Shown: positions 8,101 through 18,717, counted from the first letter of the stretch. The stretch: 64,000 nucleotides of DNA from Pseudomonas cichorii (GCF_015471405.1 NZ_BLVZ01000007.1:62001-126000), one strand, 5' to 3'. A program made the numbers and translations. Notes: generated from the letters alone by a model not told the origin.

Positions 8101-9192
8101 GTGGCGCTCAACACGATCGAAGAACTGGTTGAAGACATCCGCCAGGGCAAGATGGTCATCCTGATGGATGATGAAGACCGCGAGAACGAAGGCGACCTGA
8201 TCATGGCCGCCGAATGCGTCAAAGCCGAACACATCAACTTCATGGCCAAGTACGCCCGTGGCCTGATCTGCATGCCCATGACCCGCGAGCGCTGCGAAAC
8301 CCTCAAGCTGCCGCTGATGGCGCCACGCAACGGTTCCGGTTTCGGCACCAAGTTCACAGTCTCCATCGAAGCTGCCGAAGGCGTGACCACCGGTATTTCT
8401 GCCGCTGACCGTGCGCGCACCGTGCAGGCCGCTGCTGCAAAAGATGCAAAGGCTGAAGATATCGTCAGCCCCGGCCATATTTTCCCGTTGATGGCCCAGG
8501 CGGGCGGAACCCTGTCCCGCGCCGGTCATACCGAAGCGGCATGCGACCTGGCGCGCATGGCTGGTTTCGAGCCGAGCGGTGTGATCTGCGAAGTGATGAA
8601 CGACGATGGCACCATGTCCCGTCGTGCCGAACTCGAAGCCTTTGCCCTCGAACACGACATCAAGATCGGCACCATTGCCGACCTGATTCACTATCGGATG
8701 ATCCACGAACGTACCGTTCAGCGGATTGCCGAGCAGCCAATGGACAGCGAACTGGGTCATTTCAACCTGGTGACCTATCGCGATTCCGTCGAAGGTGATG
8801 TCCACCTGGCGCTGACCCTGGGCAATATCTGTGCAGAAGAACCTACCCTGGTTCGTGTGCATAACATGGACCCGCTGCGCGATCTATTGATGGTCAGGCA
8901 ACCGGGTCGCTGGAGCCTGCGTGCCGCAATGTCCGCGGTTTCCGAGGCTGGCAGCGGTGTGGTTCTGTTGCTCGGTCACCCGCTGGATGGCGATGTTCTG
9001 CTGGCCCATATCCGGGAAACCGCCGGGCAGCAGGTCATCAAGACGCCGACGACTTACAGCACTGTAGGTGCCGGTTCGCAGATCCTGCGTGACCTTGGTG
9101 TGCGCAAGATGCGCCTGATGAGTTCACCAATGAAGTTCAATGCGATATCCGGTTTCGATCTGGAAGTTGTAGAATACGTGCCCTCCGAATAA
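8101..9192 (+). CDS. ribBA: RibBA: DHBP synthase with degenerate GTP cyclohydrolase II domain
   Basis: The 363-residue protein starts at a GTG. The N-terminal DHBP synthase domain (1-200) is intact, with DDEDRENEGDL and TEAACDLARMAG. The C-terminal half keeps the GTP cyclohydrolase II fold but lacks its zinc site: where RibA has HSECLTGD and RCDCG this protein has HNMDPLRD and no cysteines. It should therefore make dihydroxybutanone phosphate from ribulose 5-phosphate, with the cyclohydrolase step left to RibA at 11889. This dual arrangement is known in proteobacteria. Confidence 0.95.
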   Translation: MALNTIEELVEDIRQGKMVILMDDEDRENEGDLIMAAECVKAEHINFMAKYARGLICMPMTRERCETLKLPLMAPRNGSGFGTKFTVSIEAAEGVTTGISAADRARTVQAAAAKDAKAEDIVSPGHIFPLMAQAGGTLSRAGHTEAACDLARMAGFEPSGVICEVMNDDGTMSRRAELEAFALEHDIKIGTIADLIHYRMIHERTVQRIAEQPMDSELGHFNLVTYRDSVEGDVHLALTLGNICAEEPTLVRVHNMDPLRDLLMVRQPGRWSLRAAMSAVSEAGSGVVLLLGHPLDGDVLLAHIRETAGQQVIKTPTTYSTVGAGSQILRDLGVRKMRLMSSPMKFNAISGFDLEVVEYVPSE

Positions 9193-9322
9193 ATACCGGC
9201 AGGTCGGTCCGTGCTGACGCTTGTGTGTTGCATGTTCCGCCCTGGCAGTTCCGATTCGTGGCCTACAATCCCTGACAGTCCGCCCCAAGGCGGGCTTGCT
9301 CTTTAATACGAGACTCACCCGA

Positions 9323-9799
9323 ATGACCTTGAAGACCATCGAAGGTACCTTCATCGCCCCACAAGGCCGCTACGCCTTGGTGGTTGGCCGTTTCAACAGC
9401 TTCGTCGTGGAAAGTCTGGTGAGCGGCGCTGTCGATGCGCTGGTTCGCCATGGCGTGAGCGAAAGCGACATCACCATCATCCGTGCGCCGGGTGCTTTCG
9501 AGATTCCTCTGGTTGTGCAGAAAGTTGCCCAACGTAAAGAGTTCTCGGCCATCGTCGCCCTGGGCGCGGTGATCCGTGGTGGTACGCCTCACTTCGAATA
9601 CGTGGCTGGCGAGTGCGTCAAAGGCCTGGCTCAGGTTTCCATGGACGCAGGCATTCCAGTCGCTTTCGGCGTACTGACTGTCGACTCCATCGAGCAAGCC
9701 ATCGAGCGTTCCGGCACCAAGGCCGGTAACAAAGGTGCTGAAGCTGCACTGTCTGCCATTGAAATGGTCAGTCTGCTGTCGCAGTTGGAGGCCAAGTGA
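9323..9799 (+). CDS. ribH: Lumazine synthase
   Basis: The 158-residue protein is the beta subunit of riboflavin synthase. Typical segments are [24 protein letters not shown] and [14 protein letters not shown], the last including the catalytic His region. The start at ATG 9323 follows the family N-terminus; upstream in-frame codons have no RBS. Its stop overlaps the GTG start of nusB. Confidence 0.96.
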   Translation: MTLKTIEGTFIAPQGRYALVVGRFNSFVVESLVSGAVDALVRHGVSESDITIIRAPGAFEIPLVVQKVAQRKEFSAIVALGAVIRGGTPHFEYVAGECVKGLAQVSMDAGIPVAFGVLTVDSIEQAIERSGTKAGNKGAEAALSAIEMVSLLSQLEAK

Positions 9800-10293
9800 T
9801 TTCCGACGATAGCGATCAGTTCAACCCGCGCGACGCCAAGTCTCCCGAGGCTGCCAAAGGCAAGAGCGCCAAACGTCGCGAAGCACGTCAGCTCGCGACC
9901 CAGGCGCTGTACCAGTGGCACATGGCAGGTCATTCGTTGAATGAAATCGAGGCGCAGTTTCGCGTCGATAACGATTTCAGCAACGTCGATGGCGCTTACT
10001 TCCGCGAGTTGCTGCATGGTGTCGCCACCAACAAGACCGAAATCGATGTTGCGCTCAAGCCTTGCCTTGACCTGACCATCGAAGAGCTGGACCCGGTCGA
10101 GCTTGCTGTTCTGCGCCTGTCCACCTTTGAACTGCTCAAGCGCATCGACGTGCCTTACCGCGTTGTGATCAACGAAGGCATCGAGCTGGCTAAAGTCTAC
10201 GGCTCCACTGACGGCCACAAGTTCGTCAATGGCGTGCTGGACAAGCTGGCGCCTCGTCTGCGTGATGCTGAAGTGAAGGCTCACAAGCGCTGA
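9796..10293 (+). CDS. nusB: Transcription antitermination factor NusB
   Basis: The 165-residue all-helical protein starts at a GTG that overlaps the ribH stop (GTGA). The RNA-binding N-terminus [18 protein letters not shown] and the C-terminal [28 protein letters not shown] are diagnostic. It binds boxA RNA with NusE in rRNA antitermination. Its place behind ribH is conserved in proteobacteria. Confidence 0.97.
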   Translation: MISDDSDQFNPRDAKSPEAAKGKSAKRREARQLATQALYQWHMAGHSLNEIEAQFRVDNDFSNVDGAYFRELLHGVATNKTEIDVALKPCLDLTIEELDPVELAVLRLSTFELLKRIDVPYRVVINEGIELAKVYGSTDGHKFVNGVLDKLAPRLRDAEVKAHKR

Positions 10294-10311
10294 CCGGCGC
10301 CTGTAATTCTC

Positions 10312-11277
10312 ATGGGTGAATTCGAGCTGATCCGCAATTACTTCGCTGTCGCGCCTTGTGCGCAGGGCGGCGAAGGGGTCGCGTTGGGGATCGGCGACGA
10401 CTGCGCGCTGCTGGCGTTACCGCCCGGCGAGCAGTTGGCGATTTCCACCGATACGCTGGTTGCCGGGGTGCATTTCCCCGACATCTGCGACCCTTTTCTG
10501 CTGGGCCAGCGCGCTCTGGCGGTTTCTGCCAGCGATCTGGCTGCCATGGGCGCTCGCCCTGTTGCATTCACGCTTGCCCTGACGTTGCCTCAGGTCGAAG
10601 CCGCCTGGCTTCAGGCCTTTGCCGAAGGTATGAACCTGATGGCGCAGGGGTGTTCGTTGCGTCTGGTGGGTGGCGATACCACGCGCGGGCCATTGAGCCT
10701 GACGTTGACCGTATTCGGTGCTGTGCCTGCCGGTCAGGCTCTTACTCGCAGTGGTGCCCGCGAAGGCGATCTGCTGTGTGTCGGCGGAGCCTTGGGTGAT
10801 GCCGCCGCGGCCTTGCCTCTGGTGTTGAATCAGCGCAGTGCGCAGCCTTCGATTGCCGAGCCCTTGCTGGCGCGTTACTGGTCACCACAGCCGCAGTTGG
10901 CGCTGGGGCAGGCGTTGCGAGGCAAGGCTACGGCTGCGCTGGACATTTCCGATGGCTTGCTCGCGGACTGTGGGCACATTGCCCGGTCGTCGGCCGTGCG
11001 CTTGCTGATCGAGCGCGACAAGCTGCCGATGTCTGAGCCCTTGCTACAGTTGTTTGATCTGCCCGCTGCGCAACAGGCTGCGCTCAGTGGTGGCGATGAT
11101 TATTTGCTGGCTTTCACGCTACCGCCCGAACAACTGACCGGCTTGCTCGATGCAGGTTGGCCGGTGCATGTGATCGGGCGGGTTGTTGAAGGGCAGGGCG
11201 TTGCGTTGCTCGATGCCAATGGGCAAGACGTCACGCCTGTCGCGCTGGGCTATCAGCATTTTCGGAGTGAAGCGTGA
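10312..11277 (+). CDS. thiL: Thiamine-monophosphate kinase
   Basis: The 321-residue enzyme phosphorylates thiamine monophosphate to the diphosphate. The N-terminal IGDDCALL, VGGDTTRG and DISDGLLADC segments are the metal/ATP-binding motifs of the PurM-like fold. It begins 18 bp after nusB and overlaps pgpA by 4 bp, so it is part of the same long transcript. Confidence 0.96.
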   Translation: MGEFELIRNYFAVAPCAQGGEGVALGIGDDCALLALPPGEQLAISTDTLVAGVHFPDICDPFLLGQRALAVSASDLAAMGARPVAFTLALTLPQVEAAWLQAFAEGMNLMAQGCSLRLVGGDTTRGPLSLTLTVFGAVPAGQALTRSGAREGDLLCVGGALGDAAAALPLVLNQRSAQPSIAEPLLARYWSPQPQLALGQALRGKATAALDISDGLLADCGHIARSSAVRLLIERDKLPMSEPLLQLFDLPAAQQAALSGGDDYLLAFTLPPEQLTGLLDAGWPVHVIGRVVEGQGVALLDANGQDVTPVALGYQHFRSEA

Positions 11278-11783
11278 AAAACAACCCCGAACAGGTTCCA
11301 GCCGAGTTTGTACCTCCCTCGGTCTGGACCAACCCTTGGCATTTCCTGGCATTCGGTTTTGGTTCGGGCACGCTGCCCAAGGCTCCAGGAACCTGGGGAT
11401 CGATAGTTGCCGTGCCGTTCATTCCCTTGTGGCAGATGTTGCCGGGCTGGGGCTACTGGCTCATGCTGGGCGTCACCATGCTGTTTGGCTTCTGGCTGTG
11501 CGGCAAGGTCGCGGACGATCTGGGCGTACACGATCACGAAGGGATCGTCTGGGACGAAATGGTCGGGATGTGGATAACCCTCTGGCTGGTACCTGAAGGC
11601 TGGGTGTGGTTGCTGGCGGGTTTTCTGGTGTTCCGCTTTTTCGACATCCTCAAGCCATGGCCCATCCGCTGGCTGGACCGACATGTCCATGGTGGCTTCG
11701 GGATCATGATCGACGATGTGCTGGCTGGTGTATTTGCCTGGTTTTCCATGCAGGGACTGGTCTGGGCCTGGGGATTGATCTAG
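11274..11783 (+). CDS. pgpA: Phosphatidylglycerophosphatase A
   Basis: The 169-residue inner-membrane enzyme dephosphorylates phosphatidylglycerophosphate. It has the FGFGSGTLPKAPGTWGS motif, then three to four membrane segments with the acidic residues DEMVGMW and FRFFDILKPWP. The GTG start overlaps thiL (GTGA). Order thiL-pgpA is conserved. Confidence 0.95.
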   Translation: MKNNPEQVPAEFVPPSVWTNPWHFLAFGFGSGTLPKAPGTWGSIVAVPFIPLWQMLPGWGYWLMLGVTMLFGFWLCGKVADDLGVHDHEGIVWDEMVGMWITLWLVPEGWVWLLAGFLVFRFFDILKPWPIRWLDRHVHGGFGIMIDDVLAGVFAWFSMQGLVWAWGLI

Positions 11784-11888
11784 CTTTTTGATATTAGTGG
11801 GTAAGAATTCAGCCTAAGCGTCTCCAGGAACGTGCTGTTACAATCGGACCTTGCGAATTTCCAGTCTTCTACTACCTAGGAGCACACG

Positions 11889-12506
11889 GTGCCCGTCGTA
11901 TTTGTCGCTGCTTCCAAGCTGCCTACCCCTTTTGCACAATTCACCATGAATGGTTTTCTTGAACAGGAAACCGGGCGCGAGCACGTCGTCCTGAGCCTGG
12001 GTGATATTGCCGATGGCGCTCCTGTTCTGGGCCGGGTGCATTCCGAATGCCTGACCGGCGATGCCTTGTTCAGCCAGCGTTGCGATTGCGGCTCCCAACT
12101 TGAAGCTGCCTTGCGCGCCATTGCCGTCGAAGGCCGTGGTGTGCTGCTGTATCTGCGTCAGGAAGGTCGCGGTATTGGCCTGATGAACAAGATCCGCGCC
12201 TACGAATTGCAGGACGGCGGTGCCGATACGGTCGAGGCCAACGAGCGTCTGGGCTTCGCCGCCGACCAGCGTGATTACGCGATCTGCCTGCCGATGCTGC
12301 AACACCTGAAAGTCGACTCCCTGCGCCTGATGACCAATAACCCGCGCAAGGTCAAAGCCCTGACCGACATGGGCATCAAGGTTGCCGAACGTGTGCCGCT
12401 GCACACTGGCCACAACCCGCACAACAAACTGTACCTGGCGACCAAGGCCGGCAAGCTGGGCCACATGATGGGCAATGAGCACCAGAGTGAGGTCGACCCG
12501 GCGTGA
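11889..12506 (+). CDS. ribA: GTP cyclohydrolase II
   Basis: The 205-residue enzyme catalyses the first riboflavin step, opening GTP. The zinc ligands are Cys54, Cys65 and Cys67 ([13 protein letters not shown]), and the nucleotide loop [10 protein letters not shown] is present. It starts with GTG behind TAGGAG. A 105-bp gap separates it from pgpA, so it probably has its own promoter. It supplies the activity missing from the degenerate RibBA domain. Confidence 0.97.
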   Translation: MPVVFVAASKLPTPFAQFTMNGFLEQETGREHVVLSLGDIADGAPVLGRVHSECLTGDALFSQRCDCGSQLEAALRAIAVEGRGVLLYLRQEGRGIGLMNKIRAYELQDGGADTVEANERLGFAADQRDYAICLPMLQHLKVDSLRLMTNNPRKVKALTDMGIKVAERVPLHTGHNPHNKLYLATKAGKLGHMMGNEHQSEVDPA

Positions 12507-12922
12507 ATCGCAACAATGTGCGCAGACGGATGGCGCTGGCCTGGTGGCAGCAGCTAGGCCTGAGTCTTGCGCCATTGTTGGTGGTCTGTATTTTTCTGGA
12601 TGCTGGTGAGGTCCTGATTCACGTGTTGGCGATGCCGTTGTTCATCGCCGGTGTCGCCTCGATGTTCCTCAGCCTCAAGCCTTTCGGTGCTTTCAAGCGT
12701 GCATTGATTGCCACCCAGGCGGCACTCGACACACCCGACGAAACTGCAGCCTGGCTCAAGCTGGCTGCGACTCGCCGTATTGCCTTTCTGTTCGCCGGGA
12801 TTCCGGCATGGGTGGCGGCTGGGGCCTTGTTCATCGGGCTTGAGCCGGTGCCTGTGTTTCTGCTTGCTCTCTCTACTGTGGCGCTGTTTTACCTGTACCG
12901 CATTCCGCCGCAACTGGGATGA
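12503..12922 (+). CDS. Small inner-membrane protein, unknown
   Basis: The 139-residue protein begins with a GTG overlapping the ribA stop. It has four hydrophobic segments (about residues 15-32, 38-55, 92-110 and 113-131) arranged as two hairpins around a charged middle ([22 protein letters not shown]). I do not recognise a family motif. Coupling to ribA is positional only. It ends just before a strong bidirectional terminator. Confidence 0.7.
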   Translation: MNRNNVRRRMALAWWQQLGLSLAPLLVVCIFLDAGEVLIHVLAMPLFIAGVASMFLSLKPFGAFKRALIATQAALDTPDETAAWLKLAATRRIAFLFAGIPAWVAAGALFIGLEPVPVFLLALSTVALFYLYRIPPQLG

Positions 12923-12933
12923 ATCTCAGGTAC

Positions 12934-12961
12934 AAAAAAGGCGCTCACTGAGCGCCTTTTT
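12934..12961. terminator. Bidirectional intrinsic terminator
   Basis: A-rich run, GC stem GGCGCTCA/TGAGCGCC and T-run (AAAAAAGGCGC...GCGCCTTTTT) form a symmetric rho-independent terminator between the converging ribA operon and dxs. Confidence 0.9.
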
Positions 12962-12979
12962 GCTGTTGCCCGTTCAGCT

Positions 12980-14872
12980 TCAGCCAATCAACGCCAACCG
13001 TGCCTTGATCGCCGCTTCGATACCGTCTGCATCCAGACCACACTCGGCCAGCATCTGTGCTGGCTTGGCGTGTTCGACATAGATATCGGGCAAGCCGAGA
13101 TGCAACACGGACTTGAGGATATTCTCCCGCGCCAGGAACTCGCTGACCGCCGCGCCCGCGCCACCCATGATGGCGTTTTCTTCGATGGTAACCAGCAAAT
13201 CATGACTGGCTGCCGTTTCACGGATCAGGGCTTCGTCGAGTGGCTTGACGAAGCGCATGTCTATAACCGTGGCATCCAGTTTTTCTGCAACTTCCAGCGC
13301 ATCGGCCAGTTGCACGCCGAACACCAGCATGGCAACACGCTTGCCTTGACGACGAACCACGCCCTTGCCGATTTCGACGGGTTGCAGGCCGTTGTCGATA
13401 ACCGCATTCGGGCCGGTGCCACGCGGGTAGCGCACGGCGGCCGGGCCAACATACAGGTAACCGGTGTTGAGCATCTGACGCAGCTCGTTCTCATCACTCG
13501 GCGTCATTACCAGCATGCCGGGAATGCAGCGCAGGTACGACAGATCGAAGCTGCCGGCGTGAGTCGGGCCGTCTTCGCCTACCAGACCTGCACGGTCGAT
13601 GGCGAACAGCACGTCGAGATTCTGCACCGCCACGTCATGCACCAGTTGGTCATAGCCGCGCTGCAGGAAGGTGGAGTAGATCGCCACCACCGGTTTGCTG
13701 CCTTCGCATGCCATACCGGCGGCAAGTGTCACCGCATGTTGCTCGGCAATGGCCACGTCGAAGTAGCGATTCGGGAAGCGTTCGCTGAACTCAACCAGAT
13801 CGGAGCCTTCTTTCATGGCTGGGGTAATGCCTACCAACCGCGAATCGGCCTTGGCCATATCGCAGATCCACTGACCGAACACGCCGGAATACTTCGGCCC
13901 GCTGGCTTTTTTCGGTGCGGCAGGCGCATTCAGCGGTTCAAGCTTGGTGATGGCGTGATAGCCGATAGGATCGACTTCGGCCGGAGCGAAGCCTTTGCCT
14001 TTCTTGGTCACCACATGCAGGAACTGCGGCCCCTTGAGGTCTCGCATGTTACGCAGTGTGGCAATCAGGGTCGGCAGATCGTGGCCATCGATAGGGCCGA
14101 TGTAGTTCCAGCCCAGTTCTTCAAACAGGGTGCCGGGCACCAGCATGCCCTTGGCGTACTCTTCAGTGCGACGAGCGATTTCCCAGGCGCCAGGCAGACG
14201 TGAAAGCACTTTTTTACTGCCTTCGCGCATGCTGGTGTAAGTGCGGCTGGAAAGAATCTTGGCCAGATAGTTCGACAGCCCGCCGACGTTGCGCGAGATC
14301 GACATGTCGTTGTCGTTGAGGATCACCAGCATGTCAGCAGCGACTTCCGGCGCGTGGTTCAGCGCCTCGAAAGCCATGCCGGCGGTCAGTGCGCCGTCGC
14401 CGATCACCGCGATGGACTTGCGGTCGCTGCCTTGCAGGCGGGCGGCAATCGCCATGCCCAGCGCGGCACTGATGGACGTGCTGGAATGCCCGACGCCAAA
14501 GGTGTCGTACTCGCTCTCGCTGCGACGCGGGAACGCGGCAATGCCGTCCTTCTGGCGCAGAGTGGTCATGCGCTGGCGGCGGCCGGTAAGGATCTTGTGC
14601 GGATAGGCCTGATGACCGACATCCCAGACCAGACGGTCATCCGGGGTATCGAACACATAATGCAGGGCGATGGTCAGTTCGATGACGCCAAGGCCTGCAC
14701 CGAAATGCCCGCCGGTCTGACCAACGGAATAGAGCAACTCCTGGCGCAGTTCATCTGCCAGGGTTTCCAGCTCGGCTTCACCCAGGCGGCGCAGGCCGTC
14801 CGGTGTATCTGCACGGTCGAGCAGCGGCGTAACCGGGCGCTCGCGGGGAATCTCTTTGAACGTCGTGGGCAT
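12980..14872 (-). CDS. dxs: 1-Deoxy-D-xylulose-5-phosphate synthase
   Basis: The 630-residue thiamine-diphosphate enzyme makes DXP from pyruvate and glyceraldehyde 3-phosphate, the entry to the MEP isoprenoid pathway. Visible motifs are the TPP-binding [15 protein letters not shown]...NDN, the His region [13 protein letters not shown], and the transketolase-like [20 protein letters not shown]. It is the last gene of the leftward xseB-ispA-dxs group, separated from ispA by 147 bp. Confidence 0.97.
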   Translation of the reverse strand: MPTTFKEIPRERPVTPLLDRADTPDGLRRLGEAELETLADELRQELLYSVGQTGGHFGAGLGVIELTIALHYVFDTPDDRLVWDVGHQAYPHKILTGRRQRMTTLRQKDGIAAFPRRSESEYDTFGVGHSSTSISAALGMAIAARLQGSDRKSIAVIGDGALTAGMAFEALNHAPEVAADMLVILNDNDMSISRNVGGLSNYLAKILSSRTYTSMREGSKKVLSRLPGAWEIARRTEEYAKGMLVPGTLFEELGWNYIGPIDGHDLPTLIATLRNMRDLKGPQFLHVVTKKGKGFAPAEVDPIGYHAITKLEPLNAPAAPKKASGPKYSGVFGQWICDMAKADSRLVGITPAMKEGSDLVEFSERFPNRYFDVAIAEQHAVTLAAGMACEGSKPVVAIYSTFLQRGYDQLVHDVAVQNLDVLFAIDRAGLVGEDGPTHAGSFDLSYLRCIPGMLVMTPSDENELRQMLNTGYLYVGPAAVRYPRGTGPNAVIDNGLQPVEIGKGVVRRQGKRVAMLVFGVQLADALEVAEKLDATVIDMRFVKPLDEALIRETAASHDLLVTIEENAIMGGAGAAVSEFLARENILKSVLHLGLPDIYVEHAKPAQMLAECGLDADGIEAAIKARLALIG

Positions 14873-14966
14873 CAGGCGAATCGTTATAAGTAAAAGAGGC
14901 GGCAGTTTACCTTATGCATCGCAAGCTGCCCATGAAGTGCATCTGCAGATACGCAGGAGTAATGAA

Positions 14967-15004
14967 TCAGACCTGATCGAGCGTCGTTGATTCATCAGGT
15001 CTGA
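14967..15004 (-). terminator. Hairpin between ispA and dxs
   Basis: Perfect 11-bp arms TCAGACCTGAT and ATCAGGTCTGA are separated by 16 bases, just after the ispA stop on the minus strand. There is no clear T-run, so it may attenuate rather than terminate transcription into dxs. Confidence 0.45.
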
Positions 15005-15019
15005 CGTTCGGCTGCTATG

Positions 15020-15907
15020 TCAGTTGCGGCGTTCGACGATGTAACGCGCCAGCTCCCGCAACGGCTCTGCGGCTGCGTCAAATGGTCGCAGCGCGTTCAA
15101 CGCCTGATCGCGAAGTTCCAGCGCATAGGCCTTGGCCGGTTCCAGGCCAAGCAACGCGGGATAAGTCGGTTTGTCACGGGCAATATCGGCACCCTGGCGC
15201 TTGCCCAGAGTAGCGGTATCGCTTTCAACGTCGAGAATGTCGTCCTGTACCTGAAAGGCTAGACCAATAGCGCGAGCATAGACCTGCAGTGCGTCGAGTC
15301 GGGCTTGATCGGCATGACCGCTGGCCAGCGCGCCGAGCCTGACGCTGGCTTCGATCAGCGCACCGGTCTTGTGCCGGTGCATGAATGCCAGTGCCGCCTG
15401 ATCGAGTTTCAGACCGACCGAACCCAGATCAATGGCTTGGCCGCCCACCATGCCTGCCGGACCAGCGGCCAGGGCCAGGGTGCTGACCATCTGCAAGCGG
15501 GTTTCGGCGTCACGTGAGCTCAGGCGCGGATCGAGCAGAGCGGTAAAGGCCAGGCTTTGCAGGCCGTCTCCCGCGAGGATCGCACAGGCTTCATCAAAGG
15601 CTTTGTGGGTAGTGGGCTGGCCGCGACGCAGGTCGTCGTCGTCCATGGCCGGCAGATCATCATGCACCAGTGAATAGGCATGGATCAGCTCGACGGCACA
15701 GGCCGCGCCATTGGCATCCTCGGCAACACCGCCCAGCGCTTCGCAGGCTGCATAAGCCAGCAGCGGGCGCACCCGCTTGCCGCCGTTCATCACGCTATAG
15801 CGCATGGCGGCATAAAGTCGGGTCAGCTCCGGGCTCGGCGCCTCAAACAGACCATCAAGTGCCGCGTTGACGCGAGCCTGGCTTTGGGCCTGATAGCTCG
15901 CGATCAT
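15020..15907 (-). CDS. ispA: Farnesyl diphosphate synthase
   Basis: The 295-residue prenyltransferase has both aspartate-rich motifs, [14 protein letters not shown] and [10 protein letters not shown], that bind Mg-diphosphate. It condenses IPP with DMAPP and GPP. Its ATG overlaps the xseB stop by 4 bp. The order xseB-ispA-dxs is conserved in gammaproteobacteria. Confidence 0.97.
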   Translation of the reverse strand: MIASYQAQSQARVNAALDGLFEAPSPELTRLYAAMRYSVMNGGKRVRPLLAYAACEALGGVAEDANGAACAVELIHAYSLVHDDLPAMDDDDLRRGQPTTHKAFDEACAILAGDGLQSLAFTALLDPRLSSRDAETRLQMVSTLALAAGPAGMVGGQAIDLGSVGLKLDQAALAFMHRHKTGALIEASVRLGALASGHADQARLDALQVYARAIGLAFQVQDDILDVESDTATLGKRQGADIARDKPTYPALLGLEPAKAYALELRDQALNALRPFDAAAEPLRELARYIVERRN

Positions 15908-16146
15908 TCGGGTTGATCCGCTTCGAAGGGCTCTTCGGCCAGTTCGCCATCGCGCTCCAGCAATACCTGCACCTTCTGCTCGGCCTGGGCCAAGGCATTC
16001 TGGCAGTCACGTGTGAGGCGCACGCCTTGCTCGAAAGCGGTCAATGAGTCTTCCAACGACAGCTCACCGTTCTCCAGACGCTCAACCAGCGTTTGCAGAT
16101 CGGTAAGGGATTGTTCGAAATCCAGTGCAGCTTTCTTGCGGGCCAT
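15904..16146 (-). CDS. xseB: Exodeoxyribonuclease VII small subunit
   Basis: The 80-residue helical protein contains [32 protein letters not shown] split across its two helices, the hallmark of XseB. It pairs with XseA, encoded elsewhere, in a single-strand exonuclease. It is coupled to ispA. Confidence 0.96.
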   Translation of the reverse strand: MARKKAALDFEQSLTDLQTLVERLENGELSLEDSLTAFEQGVRLTRDCQNALAQAEQKVQVLLERDGELAEEPFEADQPE

Positions 16147-16235
16147 GGCGGCATTCCCGGTGAAGATTAAACCGCCGCGACACTAGCAGAGCCGGGGCCG
16201 CGGGGCAAACGCTTGAAGGGCAGAGTGGCTGACAG

Positions 16236-17408
16236 TCAGTTCAGAGCGGCGGCAAATCCGGCCTTCAGGTCTTCGATCAGATCATCCGGGTTTTCCAGAC
16301 CGATTTGCAGGCGCAACATTGGTAGACCCTGCTCCCGGGCACCATAGTGATCCACCTCCGACACCAGGCTTTCAAAGCCACCCCATGAATAACCGACACC
16401 AAACAGCTTCAAGGCTCCCGTAAAACGGTCCAGCACCTGACGGTCGGCGGTCTTGAACTCGAAGCTCAGCAAGCCGTTGCAGCCATGGAAATCCCGCTTC
16501 CAGAGGGCATGTCCCGGATCGCTCGGCAGTGCCAGATGCAGGACCCGACCGACCTGCTCGTGGCCATGCAGCCATTGAGCGACCTGCAGGGCATTGTGCG
16601 CGTGCATCTTCATGCGTGCCGCAAGGCTTCGGGCGCCGCGCAATACCAGATAGGCATCGTCCGGGCTCACGGTATTGCCCACGGCGGTGTTCATGGTCTT
16701 GAGGGTTTTCCAGTGCTCTTCGGTGGTGCTGATGCTGCCCATCATCACGTCCGAATGCCCGGCGATATATTTGGTCAGGGCCATCAACGAAATGTCCGCG
16801 CCCAGTTCAAGCGGCTTGAACAGCACCCCCGAACCCCAAGAGTTATCCACAGCCAGCAACAGATCGCGCTCCTTGCACAGCCGCGACAGGGCGGGCAGGT
16901 CACACATGTCGAAGGTCAGCGAACCGGGGACCTCAGCGTAAATCATGCGTGTATTGGGCTTGATCAATGACTCCACGTTACTGCCGTCGGCGGCGTAATA
17001 ATCGAATTCGATATCGAAGGCCGTCATCCATGTCCTGACCAGACGACGAACCGGGCCGTATACCGCCTCGGTGATCAGCACATGCTGACCAGGACGCACA
17101 AAGGCCTGGAACATCTGCGCCGCTGCCGCCAGCCCCGTGGAATACAGGCAAGTGCCGTGGGCGCCTTCCAGCTCGGAAACCAGGTCCTGCAATGCAAAGG
17201 CCGTCGGGTTGCCGTTGGCCGCATATGTCAGAGAGCGATCCGGCCCGGCAGTCCGCGCCTCCGCTTCGCGCAGGCTTTGCAGGCTGTCGAACAACACCGT
17301 GCTCATGCGCACCACCGGCGGATTCACCGCAATGCCCGGCCCACTGCTGGCGCTACGGCCATGCTGGGATAACGCAGTCTGGGCGAGAGGGTCTTTGTCT
17401 TGGGGCAT
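16236..17408 (-). CDS. PLP-dependent cystathionine beta-lyase-type enzyme
   Basis: The 390-residue Cys/Met-metabolism enzyme shows the PLP lysine in LTKYIAGHSD, the phosphate-binding STGLAAAAQMF and the VDNSWGSGVLF strand. The Trp-containing WGSG and the C-terminal YSWGGFESL favour a MetC-type lyase (cystathionine or cystine to homocysteine, ammonia and pyruvate) over a gamma-synthase. A role in methionine synthesis or cystine breakdown is inferred. It is monocistronic. Confidence 0.85.
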   Translation of the reverse strand: MPQDKDPLAQTALSQHGRSASSGPGIAVNPPVVRMSTVLFDSLQSLREAEARTAGPDRSLTYAANGNPTAFALQDLVSELEGAHGTCLYSTGLAAAAQMFQAFVRPGQHVLITEAVYGPVRRLVRTWMTAFDIEFDYYAADGSNVESLIKPNTRMIYAEVPGSLTFDMCDLPALSRLCKERDLLLAVDNSWGSGVLFKPLELGADISLMALTKYIAGHSDVMMGSISTTEEHWKTLKTMNTAVGNTVSPDDAYLVLRGARSLAARMKMHAHNALQVAQWLHGHEQVGRVLHLALPSDPGHALWKRDFHGCNGLLSFEFKTADRQVLDRFTGALKLFGVGYSWGGFESLVSEVDHYGAREQGLPMLRLQIGLENPDDLIEDLKAGFAAALN

Positions 17409-17551
17409 TGCAGGCTCCGAACTACTGGGTAAAAGAATTTCAGCTTGCTACGCAGGAGACACGCGATTCAGAAGCATCCTGCATACAGCCTGGCGTCACG
17501 GGTGATTATCATGCGCTGCCTCTTGTATTTGAGCGATAGAAGAGGTGATTT

Positions 17552-18598
17552 GTGGGTAATAGTACGACGTCTGTTCAGCCTGAGGGGTATAGCGATTGGT
17601 TGGCGTCGCTCAAGGGGGACATCAAGCGGGCGCGGCAGCGTGCGGCTCTGGCGGTCAATAGTGAGTTGGTGATGCTTTATCATCGGATTGGCATGGATAT
17701 CAGGCAGCGGCAACAGACTCAGGGGTGGGGGGCAAAAGTTATCCAGCAACTGGCTGATGATTTGAAAGAAGCTTTCCCTGATATGCATGGTTGGTCTGCC
17801 AGCAACCTTAAATACATGCGCTTTTTTGCGCAGCATTGCCCCGGCATTCAATTTGGTCAGCAGGCTGCTGACCAATTACCCTGGTTCCACATCGTCACCC
17901 TGCTGACCAAGCTGAATAACACCGCAGATCGAGAATGGTACGCGGCGCAAGCCGTGCAGCATGGCTGGCCACGCAGCACTCTGGAAGCCAATATCAAGAG
18001 TAGCTTGCACCTGCGCCAGGGTGGGGCTGTCTCCAACTTCGATATGCACTTGTCATCCGATGATTCCGCTCTTGCCCGGCAGGTGTTGAAGGATCCGTAT
18101 CTGTTCGATTTTCTTGGGCTGGGCAATGATGCCCGGGAGCGAGAGATCGAGAATGGGCTGATTCAGCACATCACCCGTTTCCTGATGGAGTTGGGGGCCG
18201 GTTTCGCATTTGTAGGGCGCCAGTTCCGGCTGGAAGTGGGGGGTGACGAGTTCTTCATTGACTTGCTGTTCTACCACACACGGCTCAAGTGCTATGTGGT
18301 GGTAGAACTCAAGGCCACTTCATTCAAGCCTGAGCATGCCGGGCAACTGAGCTTTTATCTGGCAGCTGTCGATGCACAGATCAAGGCTGACGATGATAAG
18401 CCCATCATCGGCTTGTTACTGTGCCGACAGCACAACCGTCTGGTAGCGGATTACGCCTTATCCGGCTTCGGCAAACCCATGGGCGTCGCGGAATACCAGC
18501 TACTGCGAGACTTGCCTGAAACATTGACGCAAAGCCTGCCGAGTATTGCTCAGATCGAAGCGGCCTTGTCTGATGAGCTGGACACTCTGGAGGAATAA
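17552..18598 (+). CDS. YhcG/DUF1016 family PDDEXK nuclease
   Basis: The 348-residue protein starts at a GTG behind AGAGGTGA. The N-terminal DUF1016 part (about 10-150) has the typical YSDWLASLKGDIKRARQRAALAVN start, and WSASNLKYMRFF follows. The C-terminal nuclease domain (about 170-335) has the PD-(D/E)XK residues Asp237 (FFIDLLFYH), Glu252 and Lys254 (VVVELKATSF). Family members occur beside restriction systems or alone and are thought to act on DNA in defence or repair; the function is unproven. It stands alone at the left edge of the accessory region, next to a long palindromic repeat. Confidence 0.85.
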   Translation: MGNSTTSVQPEGYSDWLASLKGDIKRARQRAALAVNSELVMLYHRIGMDIRQRQQTQGWGAKVIQQLADDLKEAFPDMHGWSASNLKYMRFFAQHCPGIQFGQQAADQLPWFHIVTLLTKLNNTADREWYAAQAVQHGWPRSTLEANIKSSLHLRQGGAVSNFDMHLSSDDSALARQVLKDPYLFDFLGLGNDAREREIENGLIQHITRFLMELGAGFAFVGRQFRLEVGGDEFFIDLLFYHTRLKCYVVVELKATSFKPEHAGQLSFYLAAVDAQIKADDDKPIIGLLLCRQHNRLVADYALSGFGKPMGVAEYQLLRDLPETLTQSLPSIAQIEAALSDELDTLEE

Positions 18599-18628
18599 TG
18601 CTGATCAGTTGAGGTACAAGCAAAACTG

Positions 18629-18717
18629 GTGGGAGGCAGCTTGCTGGCGAAAAAGGCCTAAAAAACGACAGATATTCTGCGTCTGTACGCCGAAGTCGCC
18701 AGCAAGCTGCCTCCCAC
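18629..18717. repeat. Long palindromic repeat, copy 1
   Basis: Two perfectly complementary 22-base arms (18629-18650 and 18696-18717; core GGGAGGCAGCTTGCTGGCGA) flank a 45-base loop. The whole unit, loop and trailing AAAGTGATTcATGACCTTA included, recurs at 40326-40414, and the right arm alone at 34252-34273. It looks like a paired REP or small MITE-like element and may act as a terminator between converging genes. Confidence 0.85.

Noticed and set aside
5583..9322. Search for an FMN riboswitch in front of the riboflavin genes.
   Set aside because: No RFN-type conserved sequence was seen in the gaps before nrdR, ribE, ribBA or ribH.
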